Source: Candidatus Chryseobacterium colombiense
GTDB lineage: Bacteria; Bacteroidota; Bacteroidia; Flavobacteriales; Weeksellaceae
DNA: 64,000 nucleotides
Assembly: GCA_029203185.1 (NCBI GenBank)
Contig: CP119310.1
Location: forward strand, 3,106,001-3,170,000
Reading direction: 5' to 3'
Below the pieces are notes generated by a model. That model did not search any database. It had not been told where the DNA came from and saw only the letters and a program-made list of their open reading frames with translations. The number at the start of each line of letters is the position of its first letter. Position 1 is the first letter of the stretch. This document shows, piece after piece, positions 38,744 to 46,831 of the stretch. The translations under genes were made by a program, and so were the position numbers.

Positions 38744-38751
38744 CAAATTTA
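38744..38751 (-). promoter_or_regulatory. -7 element of glnN
   Basis: TAAATTTG on the minus strand, 22 nt upstream of the glnN start. Confidence 0.5.
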
Positions 38752-38772
38752 CAAAAAAATATAAGATAAAAT

Positions 38773-38803
38773 AAAAACACCCCTAAAAATATGGGGTGTT
38801 TTA
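38773..38803 (-). terminator. Terminator of the Cys-rich leader-peptide gene
   Basis: Stem AAAACACCCC / GGGGTGTTTT with T-rich flanks on both strands; on the minus strand it follows the peptide gene by 26 nt. Confidence 0.8.
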
Positions 38804-38828
38804 TTTTTTTTATTCTGTTTTTTTGTTT

Positions 38829-39032
38829 TTAGGGATTTTCTGGGCAGATTCCTCCAATAAGACATAAACAATCACAAGTTGATGGATCAAACTCTACAGG
38901 GCAGTTTCTCTGTTGCCATAAAGACATATTGCACCATTGTCCACAAACAGAAGCTGGTTCTGCAGGGCAAGAATTACCTTTTCCTGATACTGAGCGTAAT
39001 TGCTCTCGCGTTAATTTTTTTAGATTTTTCAT
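38829..39032 (-). CDS. Bacteriocin-like leader peptide precursor, eight cysteines
   Basis: Precursor peptide of 67 residues. The leader MKNLKKLTREQLRSVSGKG matches the Bacteroidetes 'MKNLKKLSRE-L--I-GG' leader type, here with GKG in place of GG. The core has eight Cys (SVCGQWC, STCDCLCLIGGIC) and Pro-rich ends, so up to four disulfides or other modifications are possible. No dedicated C39 peptidase-transporter or modifying enzyme is nearby. It has its own promoter and terminator. A second such gene is at 43747-43923. A role as secreted peptide or bacteriocin is inferred from the leader only. Confidence 0.75.
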   Translation of the reverse strand: MKNLKKLTREQLRSVSGKGNSCPAEPASVCGQWCNMSLWQQRNCPVEFDPSTCDCLCLIGGICPENP

Positions 39033-39053
39033 AGTAAATTATTTGTTGTATAC

Positions 39054-39061
39054 CAAATGTA
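39054..39061 (-). promoter_or_regulatory. -7 element of the eight-Cys peptide gene
   Basis: TACATTTG on the minus strand, 21 nt upstream of the start codon. Confidence 0.55.
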
Positions 39062-39139
39062 ATGAAAAAATAAATAATAATTAATAGCATTTTTAAATAA
39101 TAATTTGTGAATGTAGTATATTTGTGTGAAATTTATTTT

Positions 39140-40831
39140 ATGACAAATTCTAGAGCAAGAGAAACTACCGAAGCAATTGAAAGACTATACATATCTATGA
39201 GACATTTGTTTTATAGGGGGTTTTTTAAGCCGAGCGGAGTTTCTGGAGAAAGCATTAGAAGTTTGTTGAAAACGATCAATCCGGAAATTTACGGTACCAT
39301 GAGTGTTCCAAGCAAATTGGAATTGGATGGTTTGATGTATGTTTTAGACAGACTTCCAGAAGGTATTGAAGAATGTGCTTTCATTCATTTAACTTCAGAC
39401 GAAGGTTTTGATAAAGGAAGTTTCGAGCCGATCGTTCCCAAAAAGAGAAGAAGAAACTGTTACAGAATCGACGAACACCAGATGAACATCGAAGTTCTTT
39501 TGGGGCGTTCAGAGATCTATGATATTCTTACCCACTTAACATTCTTATTCATAGAAGCAGATAAAATCAGAAATTTAGCTTTCATTCAGGAAGAAAACTG
39601 GAAGCCTACACGTGCTTTTAAAATTATCGAAGAAGTGGTAAAAGGTGAAAAGAAATTCAGCAGAAAAGAAAAAGAGGTTGCTTTGATTCACTTATCTTCT
39701 TTAATAGGAAGAACTTTTGAAGAAACGTTAAATGCTTACAATACTTTCGGAGACGATAATAATCCTGATCGTTTATTTAAGATCATCTACAACTTAGGAA
39801 AAGTAAGTTTGGAAGATGCAAAACAGACGAGGGAAAGAGAAATTCATTTCAGTGCTATTTTAAAGGAAAGAGTAGGGCATCACTATTTTGGTGAAAAATG
39901 GGCAAACAAAGTGAAGGAAGTTTTATTTGAAAACAATCTTCACATGCGTCCGTTGCATATCATTTCTGCCAATATGCACTCGGTGAAAAATATGTTGTAC
40001 GCCAACGATGCATTAAAGAAAAAAGATCATAAAGAAGTAGACTACAAATTGTATGGAGATATTTCTGATAAAAAAGAACTTCGCGACAAGGTTTCGAAAT
40101 ACGCTTTGGAGGAGGGGATGATCTATATTAATGATAAGAGCGGAAGTAATATTGATGTTCAGATTATTGATCTAAGCAAAACGAACCTTAAAAACACGCC
40201 TTTCCATGATATTAAATTTGGAGGAGACGATGTAATTATGGTTTTTGATTATGCTTTCGGTGAACAGGCTTATGAGGTAATGGACGAATTATTAAGACCT
40301 TACGAGCATAAAGGTGAAGTTTACATGATGAAAGTAAAATCCGTTTCCATTATGGGGAAAGCAGGAATTCTGGAAGGTGGAAAAGGTGATATTATGATCC
40401 CGACTTCGCATATTTTTGAAGGAACGGCAGATAACTATCCTTTTGAAAATGCCTTGAAACTGGCGGATTTTCACGATGATGAACTGAAAGCGTTTGAAGG
40501 ACCGATGATTACCGTTTTAGGAACTTCGCTTCAAAACAGAGATATTCTTTCTTATTTTATGAATACTTCATGGAAAGCAATCGGACTTGAAATGGAAGGT
40601 GCGCATTATCAAAAAGCAATTCAGGTAGCGTCTAAAATCAGACATCATATTTCACCGGATCTGTTTGTAATGTATGCTTATTATGCTTCGGATAATCCTT
40701 TGGAAACGGGAAGTACGCTTTCTTCAGGTGGTTTGGGACTTACTGGTGTAAAACCAACTTATCTGATTACCTTAAGAATCTTAGAAAAGATTTTACAAAG
40801 CGGAAAGAAAGAAGTTTCTGCTAAAAAATAA
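39140..40831 (+). CDS. Conserved hypothetical protein (DUF6909-like) with nucleoside-phosphorylase-like C-terminal half
   Basis: Soluble protein of 563 residues. I start at ATG 39140 (MTNSRARETTEAIERLYISM); the frame reaches a GTG at 39107, but MTNSR is the natural start. The N-terminal half is helical and unrecognised. The C-terminal half has MKVKSVSIMGKAGILEGGKG, ITVLGTSLQNRDILSYF and AIGLEMEGAHYQKAIQVASK, which recall purine nucleoside phosphorylase-type enzymes (EMEGA motif). I recall the family being listed as DUF6909 in Bacteroidetes, without known function. Monocistronic with a terminator. Confidence 0.7.
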   Translation: MTNSRARETTEAIERLYISMRHLFYRGFFKPSGVSGESIRSLLKTINPEIYGTMSVPSKLELDGLMYVLDRLPEGIEECAFIHLTSDEGFDKGSFEPIVPKKRRRNCYRIDEHQMNIEVLLGRSEIYDILTHLTFLFIEADKIRNLAFIQEENWKPTRAFKIIEEVVKGEKKFSRKEKEVALIHLSSLIGRTFEETLNAYNTFGDDNNPDRLFKIIYNLGKVSLEDAKQTREREIHFSAILKERVGHHYFGEKWANKVKEVLFENNLHMRPLHIISANMHSVKNMLYANDALKKKDHKEVDYKLYGDISDKKELRDKVSKYALEEGMIYINDKSGSNIDVQIIDLSKTNLKNTPFHDIKFGGDDVIMVFDYAFGEQAYEVMDELLRPYEHKGEVYMMKVKSVSIMGKAGILEGGKGDIMIPTSHIFEGTADNYPFENALKLADFHDDELKAFEGPMITVLGTSLQNRDILSYFMNTSWKAIGLEMEGAHYQKAIQVASKIRHHISPDLFVMYAYYASDNPLETGSTLSSGGLGLTGVKPTYLITLRILEKILQSGKKEVSAKK

Positions 40832-40854
40832 TTTTAATTACAATTTAGAATATG

Positions 40855-40890
40855 ATCCTTCAAGGTTTTAAACTTTGAAGGATTTTTTTG
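40855..40890 (+). terminator. Intrinsic terminator after the DUF6909-like gene
   Basis: Stem ATCCTTCAA / TTTGAAGGAT with T7. Confidence 0.85.
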
Positions 40891-40891
40891 T

Positions 40892-40976
40892 TTCCCACGG
40901 ATTACACAGATTTGCACAGATGTTCATGTTTAAATTAAAAAAAATATGTGCAATCATCTGTGTAATCTGTGGGAGA
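40892..40976. repeat. Interspersed palindromic repeat (CCACGGATTACACAGAT family)
   Basis: The left arm TTCCCACGGATTACACAGAT and the right arm ATCTGTGTAATCTGTGGGA are near-perfect inverted repeats, with inner TTGCACA / TGTGCAA also pairing, around an A-rich centre. Sequences of this kind are known as dispersed elements in Bacteroidetes genomes. It lies between a terminator and the DinB-like gene. Only one copy in the window. Confidence 0.8.
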
Positions 40977-41023
40977 AATAAATTTGAATGAAAAATAATT
41001 ATCTTTAAAAAAATAAAAAACAA

Positions 41024-41491
41024 GTGAGCTCAACATCACAATTAGCAAAAAGATTTCGGGAAGTATTATTGGATGGTTTGTGGATTGCCAATACGAATTT
41101 TAAAGATCAGCTTTCGGATGTAACTTGGGAACAGGCAACAACAAAAATTGGTTCTTTGAATACGATTGCCATGCTTACTTTTCATATCAATTATTATATT
41201 GCAGGTCTTGTGAATGTTTTTGAAGGCGGTGATCTGGAAATCAGGGATAAATATAGTTTTGACCTCCCTTCGATTCAATCTCAGGAAGAATGGGAAGAGC
41301 TTTTAAACAAACTTTGGATGGATTCTGAAAAGTTTGCTGCGTTATTAGAACAAATGCCTGATTCTAAAATGAATGAAGTTTTTGTTGATGAAAAATACGG
41401 AACATATTTAAGAAATATTGACGGGATGATTGAACATGCCTATTATCATCTGGGACAGATTATTTTGATTAAAAGGCTTTTGACGAATTAA
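41024..41491 (+). CDS. DinB-like/DUF1572 four-helix protein
   Basis: Cytosolic protein of 155 residues with the four-helix pattern of the DinB superfamily. Putative metal histidines are in MLTFHINYYIAG and in MIEHAYYHLGQIILIKRL. Members can be thiol-dependent metalloenzymes; the substrate is unknown here. The start is a GTG at 41024 (VSSTSQLAKRF), the only reasonable start before the conserved region. Confidence 0.82.
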   Translation: MSSTSQLAKRFREVLLDGLWIANTNFKDQLSDVTWEQATTKIGSLNTIAMLTFHINYYIAGLVNVFEGGDLEIRDKYSFDLPSIQSQEEWEELLNKLWMDSEKFAALLEQMPDSKMNEVFVDEKYGTYLRNIDGMIEHAYYHLGQIILIKRLLTN

Positions 41492-41504
41492 GTATTTTTA
41501 AACC

Positions 41505-41597
41505 ATGCAGAAAGTATCTTCTCCCTTCATCATTTTATTCCCTTTTTATGGTTTCTCACAATTTAAAATGCCCAAAGGATTTGATTTTTTCAAATAA
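41505..41597 (+). pseudogene. Possible remnant of a secreted-protein gene
   Basis: A 30-codon frame starts MQKVSSPFIILFPFYGFSQF, which looks like a signal peptide, continues KMPKGFDFFK and stops. In the same stretch another coding-like run (GKLSLVGKEFEKE) follows before a stop at about 41645. It could be a degraded gene or chance. Confidence 0.3.
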
Positions 41598-41687
41598 ATT
41601 GTTCGGGAAATTAAGTTTAGTAGGGAAAGAATTTGAAAAAGAATAGAGATTTAACAACTCTCGTAAAAATACATCTAAAACCACAAT

Positions 41688-41722
41688 AAACCTCATCATA
41701 ACGCCAGATTTGAGGCTTTTAT
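41688..41722 (+). terminator. Weak terminator hairpin before the M1 peptidase gene
   Basis: AACCTCA and TTGAGGCTTTT can pair with one mismatch around a 15-nt loop. Confidence 0.4.
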
Positions 41723-41759
41723 TTAAATTACTTATCTTTAGAAAACTAAAAAATTTTAA

Positions 41760-43595
41760 ATGAAAAAATCGGTTGCAATCCTATTTGCGTTTATAATTTC
41801 ACAATTTCATGCTCAACAGGGGGCTTATTATCAGCAGAGTGCGAAGTACAAGATGGATATTGATGTGAACGCTGAAAAATTTACGTATCAGGGAAATCAG
41901 ACTTTAGAATACACCAACAATTCTCCGGACGAGCTCAATGTTGTTTATTTTCATTTGTACTGGAATGCTTTTAAACCCAATTCCATGATGGATCAGAGAG
42001 TTGCCGGACAAGGAAAAAACGGGGATTCGAGATTGCAGAAAGATGGGATTTCAAGACTGGCTTCTATTCCGAAAGATCAGGAAGGAGCGCAAAACATTCA
42101 CTGGATAAAACAAAACGGAAAAACACTGAAGTTTGAAGTTCAGGAAACGATCATGAAAGTATATCTGGCGGAACCGATTAAGCCTAATTCAACCACAACA
42201 TTCACGATGGATTGGGATGCGGTTATTCCTCAACAGATCAGAAGAAGCGGAAGAAATAATAAGGAAGGTGTTGATATGACGATGACGCAATGGTATCCGA
42301 AAATTGCAGAATATGATTACGACGGCTGGGCAACATTCGATTATATCGGAAGGGAATTTCACGCGCCATTTTCAGATTTTGATGTGACGATTAAAATCAA
42401 TAAAGACTATGTTATCGGAGCAGGAGGAATTCTTGAAAATCCAACAGAAGTAAAAGGCTATGATACGAATGCAAAAATAAAAGCCGATAAAAATAAAGCT
42501 ACCTGGAAATGGACGGCTAAAAATATTTTAGATTTTGCTTGGGCGGCCGACAGAGATTATATTGTAAAAAGTTTTGATGTTCCAGAAGGTCCAAAGGTTT
42601 TCCTGGTGTATCAAAATAATGACAAAACTAAAGTCTGGGAGCAGGCTCAACCTTATATTACAAAATATTATCAGTTGATGAATTCCCACTTCGGAAAATA
42701 TGTTTATCCGACTTACGCTTTCATTCAGGGTGGAGACGGCGGAATGGAATACGGAATGTGTACGATGATTTTAGGAGAAGCAAAAGATATTAAAGGATTG
42801 ATGGGATTAATGGCTCACGAAGGCGCCCATTCATGGTATCAGCAAATGTTGGCAACAAACGAATCAATGCGTCCGTGGATGGATGAAGGGTTTACAAGCT
42901 ATGCGGAAAACTATGTAGTGTATCAGTTATTTCCGGAAGATCTTCCGAATCCGTTTGCACACTCTTTGGATGCTTACAGAAATTTTATTAAAAAAGGAAT
43001 TGAAGAGCCTGCAGTTTGGTTAGGAGATCATCATGATAACGGAACTTCTTATACATATGCTTCTTATGTGAAAGGAGAATTGTATTTAGTTGAGTTAGGT
43101 TACATCATGGGAGAGCGGAATCTAGCAGAAACTTTAAAGCAATATTATGATCAATGGGCAATGAAACATCCTTCTGACAGGGATTTTCTGCACATTGCTC
43201 AGAAAGTTTCGGGGATGGATCTGAAATGGTTTCAGAATTACTGGATCAATACAACAAAAACCATTGATTATGGAATTAAGGATGTAAAGTATGATGCAAA
43301 ATCCACAACAGTTACATTGGTAAATAACGGACAAGTTCCGATGCCGATTGATTTTAGCATTATAACAGCAGATAAGAAGATTGTGACTTATCAGATTCCG
43401 ATGAATATGACCCATACCTGGAAAGAAAAGGATATTTACGGAGATTTTAAAACAATGCCTTATTGGCCTTGGACACAGAAAGAGTATTCAATTACGGTTC
43501 CTTATACAAAATCTCAATTGTCTGCATTAGGAATTGATTTTAGCCAAAGAATGGCAGATATCAATTTGCAGGACAATTTTGTTGAGGTGAAATAA
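41760..43595 (+). CDS. M1 family metallopeptidase (secreted aminopeptidase-like)
   Basis: Secreted zinc peptidase of 611 residues; signal peptide MKKSVAILFAFIISQFHAQ. The exopeptidase motif appears as GGDGGMEYGM (GGMEN variant). Zinc motif HEGAH at residues 353-357 is followed by WMDEGFTSYAE with the third ligand Glu. C-terminal part is a beta domain and helices. It probably trims peptides in the periplasm or outside. Monocistronic, followed by a strong terminator. Confidence 0.93.
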   Translation: MKKSVAILFAFIISQFHAQQGAYYQQSAKYKMDIDVNAEKFTYQGNQTLEYTNNSPDELNVVYFHLYWNAFKPNSMMDQRVAGQGKNGDSRLQKDGISRLASIPKDQEGAQNIHWIKQNGKTLKFEVQETIMKVYLAEPIKPNSTTTFTMDWDAVIPQQIRRSGRNNKEGVDMTMTQWYPKIAEYDYDGWATFDYIGREFHAPFSDFDVTIKINKDYVIGAGGILENPTEVKGYDTNAKIKADKNKATWKWTAKNILDFAWAADRDYIVKSFDVPEGPKVFLVYQNNDKTKVWEQAQPYITKYYQLMNSHFGKYVYPTYAFIQGGDGGMEYGMCTMILGEAKDIKGLMGLMAHEGAHSWYQQMLATNESMRPWMDEGFTSYAENYVVYQLFPEDLPNPFAHSLDAYRNFIKKGIEEPAVWLGDHHDNGTSYTYASYVKGELYLVELGYIMGERNLAETLKQYYDQWAMKHPSDRDFLHIAQKVSGMDLKWFQNYWINTTKTIDYGIKDVKYDAKSTTVTLVNNGQVPMPIDFSIITADKKIVTYQIPMNMTHTWKEKDIYGDFKTMPYWPWTQKEYSITVPYTKSQLSALGIDFSQRMADINLQDNFVEVK

Positions 43596-43613
43596 TAAAC
43601 AATTACAATAATA

Positions 43614-43648
43614 AAAATTCCCGGAGAACTTTTTCCGGGAATTTTTTA
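43614..43648. terminator. Terminator after the M1 peptidase gene
   Basis: Stem AAAATTCCCGGA / TCCGGGAATTTT with 8-nt loop and T run. Confidence 0.88.
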
Positions 43649-43697
43649 TTTCGAACAAAATGTTTAGAATAGCATTACATAAAGAGTTAAAAATAAG

Positions 43698-43728
43698 AAT
43701 CACCCATCAATTTTAATGGGTGATTTTT
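43698..43728 (-). terminator. Terminator of the four-Cys leader-peptide gene
   Basis: Stem AATCACCCAT / ATGGGTGATT with an 8-nt loop, 19 nt downstream of the peptide gene on the minus strand. Confidence 0.75.
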
Positions 43729-43746
43729 CTGTAAGTTTAAGTTTTA

Positions 43747-43923
43747 CTATATAAGGCAATATCTTTTAACAGAGCTTGGGCATCCTGGAATAGATGTGTA
43801 CGTTAAATCAGGTCCTGGATTTAATTGGCATCCCATAGCATACATATTATCTACGCATTGCTGTGTATACCCTCCTTTTACTGTTTTTAGATTTTCTCTT
43901 GAAATTTTTTTAAGATTTTTCAT
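43747..43923 (-). CDS. Bacteriocin-like leader peptide precursor with GG motif, four cysteines
   Basis: A 58-residue precursor found by translating the minus strand. The leader MKNLKKISRENLKTVKGG is a clear double-glycine leader of the Bacteroidetes type. The core begins YTQQCVDNMYAMGCQLNPG and ends PSSVKRYCLI, with four Cys. It is related in its leader, not in its core, to the eight-Cys peptide at 38829. No maturation or export gene is adjacent. Followed by its own terminator. The function is unknown; a secreted antimicrobial or signalling peptide is the usual guess. Confidence 0.75.
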   Translation of the reverse strand: MKNLKKISRENLKTVKGGYTQQCVDNMYAMGCQLNPGPDLTYTSIPGCPSSVKRYCLI

Positions 43924-44099
43924 AGTGATTAATAGTTTGTTTCTGTATTTTTCCTACTCTTTGTTAAGCTTTTCGGATCCCGCTTTAAATTTATCCTAAA
44001 GTAGTGAATTTAATTTGTATGATAAGAATTATTTAAAAATTTTTATAACTTAACAATAGGTGCTCAATAATTTAGTCACTTTGATTAAAAAACAATGAT

Positions 44100-44702
44100 T
44101 TACTGTATTCCGAACTGCTGTACCATCCAATGCTTCGAATGATTTTTAATCAAATCATCTTTTATCGTGCTATCTTTGGTATTCAGGTAACTGTACACTT
44201 TAAGCGGAACAGAGTCCGGATATTCTTTTAAGCCTTGTGCAACGGTATTTTGAAATTCTTCTTTTTTATGACCGCTTTCTAATGCTTCAGCTTTATAAAT
44301 ATAAATAATGACAGGAATTTTTCCGAAAATATCCTTTGTTTCATTTTCAAGAATATTCATGGTCTCGATCTGGAAGTCTGGATCCGGTTCTTTTCCTACG
44401 GCTGCTGTTTTACTGATATGCTGCTGATACATTAGAAAAAGCATAAGAATATGGAGATTTTTGGTATTGGGATCGGAAACCAGTCTTTCAATTTGCTGGA
44501 TGTCTTCGGGAGTCATTTCTTCCTGGTCTGCCTGGAGATTTTTTTCATAAAAAGTCGTTAAAAGATTATAAATCGTTTTATCAGATTTATCGATTTGGGA
44601 TTTTTTCTTTAAGTCAGGATAAATGTCTTTAATGGAAGCTTTATTTTGGGCATAAAGAGTCAGATTGATCATTATAAAAAATACCAGAACGAGCTTTTTC
44701 AT
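44100..44702 (-). CDS. Hypothetical secreted protein
   Basis: Protein of 200 residues with signal peptide MKKLVLVFFIMINLTLYAQ, which decides the start at 44702 (the frame extends upstream, but with no plausible start). The mature part is helical and polar, with a region of TPR-like spacing (LESGHKKEEFQNTVAQGLKE). No family was recognised. Monocistronic, divergent from coaX. Confidence 0.65.
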   Translation of the reverse strand: MKKLVLVFFIMINLTLYAQNKASIKDIYPDLKKKSQIDKSDKTIYNLLTTFYEKNLQADQEEMTPEDIQQIERLVSDPNTKNLHILMLFLMYQQHISKTAAVGKEPDPDFQIETMNILENETKDIFGKIPVIIYIYKAEALESGHKKEEFQNTVAQGLKEYPDSVPLKVYSYLNTKDSTIKDDLIKNHSKHWMVQQFGIQ

Positions 44703-44796
44703 ATCTGTAGGATATATTTGAGTGGTTGTGACTTTAAATATAATTAATTGTTTTAAAAAACAAAAATTTCGAAATAATTTCGAGTGTTCTAGGGGC

Positions 44797-44824
44797 TTGT
44801 TTTTATCAAAAATCATTAATTTTG
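44797..44824 (+). promoter_or_regulatory. Promoter of coaX
   Basis: TTG at 44797-44799, a 17-nt spacer and TAATTTTG at 44817-44824, 58 nt upstream of the coaX start. Confidence 0.6.
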
Positions 44825-44882
44825 AGCCTTAAATTAATGTGGCTTTTCTATTAGTAAGTAAGCCGGGTTGAAACATAAATCA

Positions 44883-45641
44883 ATGAATTCAATTGTCATA
44901 AATGTTGGGAACAGCAATATCAGATTTGGACTTTTTAATGATGATAACTGTGATGTTTCATGGGTAATCAATACAAAACCTTACAGAACTGCCGATGAGT
45001 TATATGTTCAAATGGTGATGCTGTATCAAACGTATAAAATTGAACCTAAAGAAATCAGTAAAATAATTATCGGTTCCGTTGTTCCGCAGCTTACCAAAGT
45101 AATGAGTGCTGCGATCAAGAAAATACACGATATTACTCCTGTCATTGTAGACAGATCTACTCCTTCCGGGGTTCAGGCAAAGTCGAAGCAAATGGGAACA
45201 GATATTTATGCTAATCTTGTAGCGGCTCATAACCTGTATCCCGGCAGAAAAAAAATCATTCTGGATTTCGGAACTGCCCTTACTGCAAGCTGCGTTGCCG
45301 AAGATGGGGAGACATTGGGAGTGATTATAGCTCCGGGAATTGTTACTTCTCTCAATTCATTAATCAGCCAAACAGCACAGCTTCCGGAAATTGAATTAAA
45401 AAAGCCAAAAACTGTTTTGGGCTTAGATACTGTAACTTGTATGCAAAGCGGAATGGTGTATGGTTTCTTGGGAATGGTAGAAGGGTTTATAGACCGAATT
45501 AATGATGAAGTGGATGATGACTGCTTTGTAATCGCAACGGGGGGTGTTTCCCATGTTTACAAACCTTTGACAAATAAAATTCATATTGCAGACAGGTTGC
45601 ATACCCTGAAAGGGCTTTATTTTTTAGGGAAAGATAAATAA
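44883..45641 (+). CDS. coaX: Type III pantothenate kinase
   Basis: First step of coenzyme A synthesis; 252 residues. The start ATG 44883 gives MNSIVINVGNSNIRFGLF, the conserved phosphate-binding N-terminus; a TTG 15 nt upstream is less likely. Other blocks: GTDIYANLVAA and ILDFGTALTASCV, and the C-terminal VIATGGVSHVY. Type III kinases are the usual form in Bacteroidetes. Confidence 0.96.
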   Translation: MNSIVINVGNSNIRFGLFNDDNCDVSWVINTKPYRTADELYVQMVMLYQTYKIEPKEISKIIIGSVVPQLTKVMSAAIKKIHDITPVIVDRSTPSGVQAKSKQMGTDIYANLVAAHNLYPGRKKIILDFGTALTASCVAEDGETLGVIIAPGIVTSLNSLISQTAQLPEIELKKPKTVLGLDTVTCMQSGMVYGFLGMVEGFIDRINDEVDDDCFVIATGGVSHVYKPLTNKIHIADRLHTLKGLYFLGKDK

Positions 45642-45670
45642 AAAAGCAGCTTTATAAAAGCTGCTTTTTT
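45642..45670. terminator. Bidirectional terminator between coaX and tadA
   Basis: Stem AAAAGCAGCTTT / AAAGCTGCTTTT with a 3-nt loop between converging genes. Confidence 0.88.
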
Positions 45671-45712
45671 ATTTGATGATTACCTTTATATTATTAATAG
45701 AAAATAAGGGAA

Positions 45713-46144
45713 TTATCTTTTGGACTTAAAAAATTCTTTTACGATTAAAGAACATTCATGTTCCATCACCCCAGTTACTATTTCCGTTTTTGGATGAAGA
45801 GAAAGGTTTTTATTGATGAATCCTCTCTGTTCGTCCCGTGCTCCGATCACTACTTTAGAAATTTGTGACCAGGAAAGGGCTCCGGAACACATTACGCAAG
45901 GTTCTAATGTCACATACAGCGTGCAGTCTTTCAAATATTTTCCACCTAAAAAATTAGCAGCAGAAGTAATGGCCTGCATTTCTGCATGGGCGGTTACATC
46001 ATTTAAGGTTTCGGTAAGGTTGTGGGCTCTTGCAATGACCCTGCTGTTAGACACAATGACACAGCCAATGGGAACCTCATCTTTTTCCAGAGCAATTCCG
46101 GCTTCCTGTAAAGCCATTTTCATGTAATATTCGTCCGTAAACAT
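45713..46144 (-). CDS. tadA: tRNA-specific adenosine deaminase (TadA-like)
   Basis: Zinc nucleoside deaminase of 143 residues, probably making inosine at the wobble position of tRNA-Arg. HAEMQAI gives the first zinc ligand and proton shuttle; PCVMCSGAL gives the two Cys ligands. EVPIGCVIV at the N-terminus is typical of TadA. It starts directly after the stop of the upstream TonB-like gene, so the two are co-transcribed. A guanine deaminase role is less likely. Confidence 0.9.
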   Translation of the reverse strand: MFTDEYYMKMALQEAGIALEKDEVPIGCVIVSNSRVIARAHNLTETLNDVTAHAEMQAITSAANFLGGKYLKDCTLYVTLEPCVMCSGALSWSQISKVVIGARDEQRGFINKNLSLHPKTEIVTGVMEHECSLIVKEFFKSKR

Positions 46145-46777
46145 TTATTCAATATTCATCGTTAAAGGAAGCTTGAAACTGAATCTTACCGATTCCCCAT
46201 TCAGCGTTGCCGGAGAGAATTTCTCAGGAATAGAGTATAGCGCAATCTCGGCTTGCCTGTTGAAAGTGAAATTATCTCCCTGAGCATTTACATTGCTGAT
46301 ACTTCCGTCTTTTTCGACAATAAAATCAACATTGGCTTTGATTGTTTTGCTTTCGGAATATACTCCGGGTGTATAAAAAATCTGGGCAATCTCCTGTCTC
46401 AAAGCATTGATTCCTCCTGGGTAATCGGCATTTTTACTTACTGCTGAACCTCCTTTGGATTGAGTGTTGGATAATTCTACTTTATCGCCTTGATGGTTGA
46501 TTTTTTTTAAATCTTCCAGATTTTTAACTTTTAATAAAGCTCCGATCATGGCAACATTTTCAATGCTGTCCATTTTTTTCATAAACAGCAGGAAATCCTG
46601 TTTTATGGATGCTTTGATCAATGTATTGGTTTCCGCGTCGAATTTCTTTTTAAACTCAGTATTGAGCATACCGCGATGCTGATTGTAAAAGTTTTTTACA
46701 TTTTTAAATTCTTCTGTCTGTTGCGAAAAACAAAAAGAAGAAATAAGGCAAAACAAACAAAAGAATATAGGTTTCAA
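46145..46777 (-). CDS. Secreted protein with TonB-like C-terminal domain
   Basis: Protein of 210 residues with signal peptide MKPIFFCLFCLISSFCFSQ. The C-terminal 90 residues match the TonB C-terminal fold: YPGGINALRQEIAQIFYTPG, VDFIVEKDGSISNVNAQGDN and a final VRFSFKLPLTMNIE. There is no membrane anchor beyond the signal peptide, so it is not a complete TonB and may be a Bacteroidetes TonB-domain secreted protein. Upstream partner of tadA. Confidence 0.8.
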   Translation of the reverse strand: MKPIFFCLFCLISSFCFSQQTEEFKNVKNFYNQHRGMLNTEFKKKFDAETNTLIKASIKQDFLLFMKKMDSIENVAMIGALLKVKNLEDLKKINHQGDKVELSNTQSKGGSAVSKNADYPGGINALRQEIAQIFYTPGVYSESKTIKANVDFIVEKDGSISNVNAQGDNFTFNRQAEIALYSIPEKFSPATLNGESVRFSFKLPLTMNIE

Positions 46778-46831
46778 ATTGAAATATTTATGTAAATGTA
46801 ATCAAAAATAACCGAAATTCTTTATTCTTTT

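Noticed and set aside
43796..43999. 67-codon plus-strand frame at the leader-peptide locus
   Set aside because: Shadow of the minus-strand GG-leader peptide, which has clear family features and a terminator.
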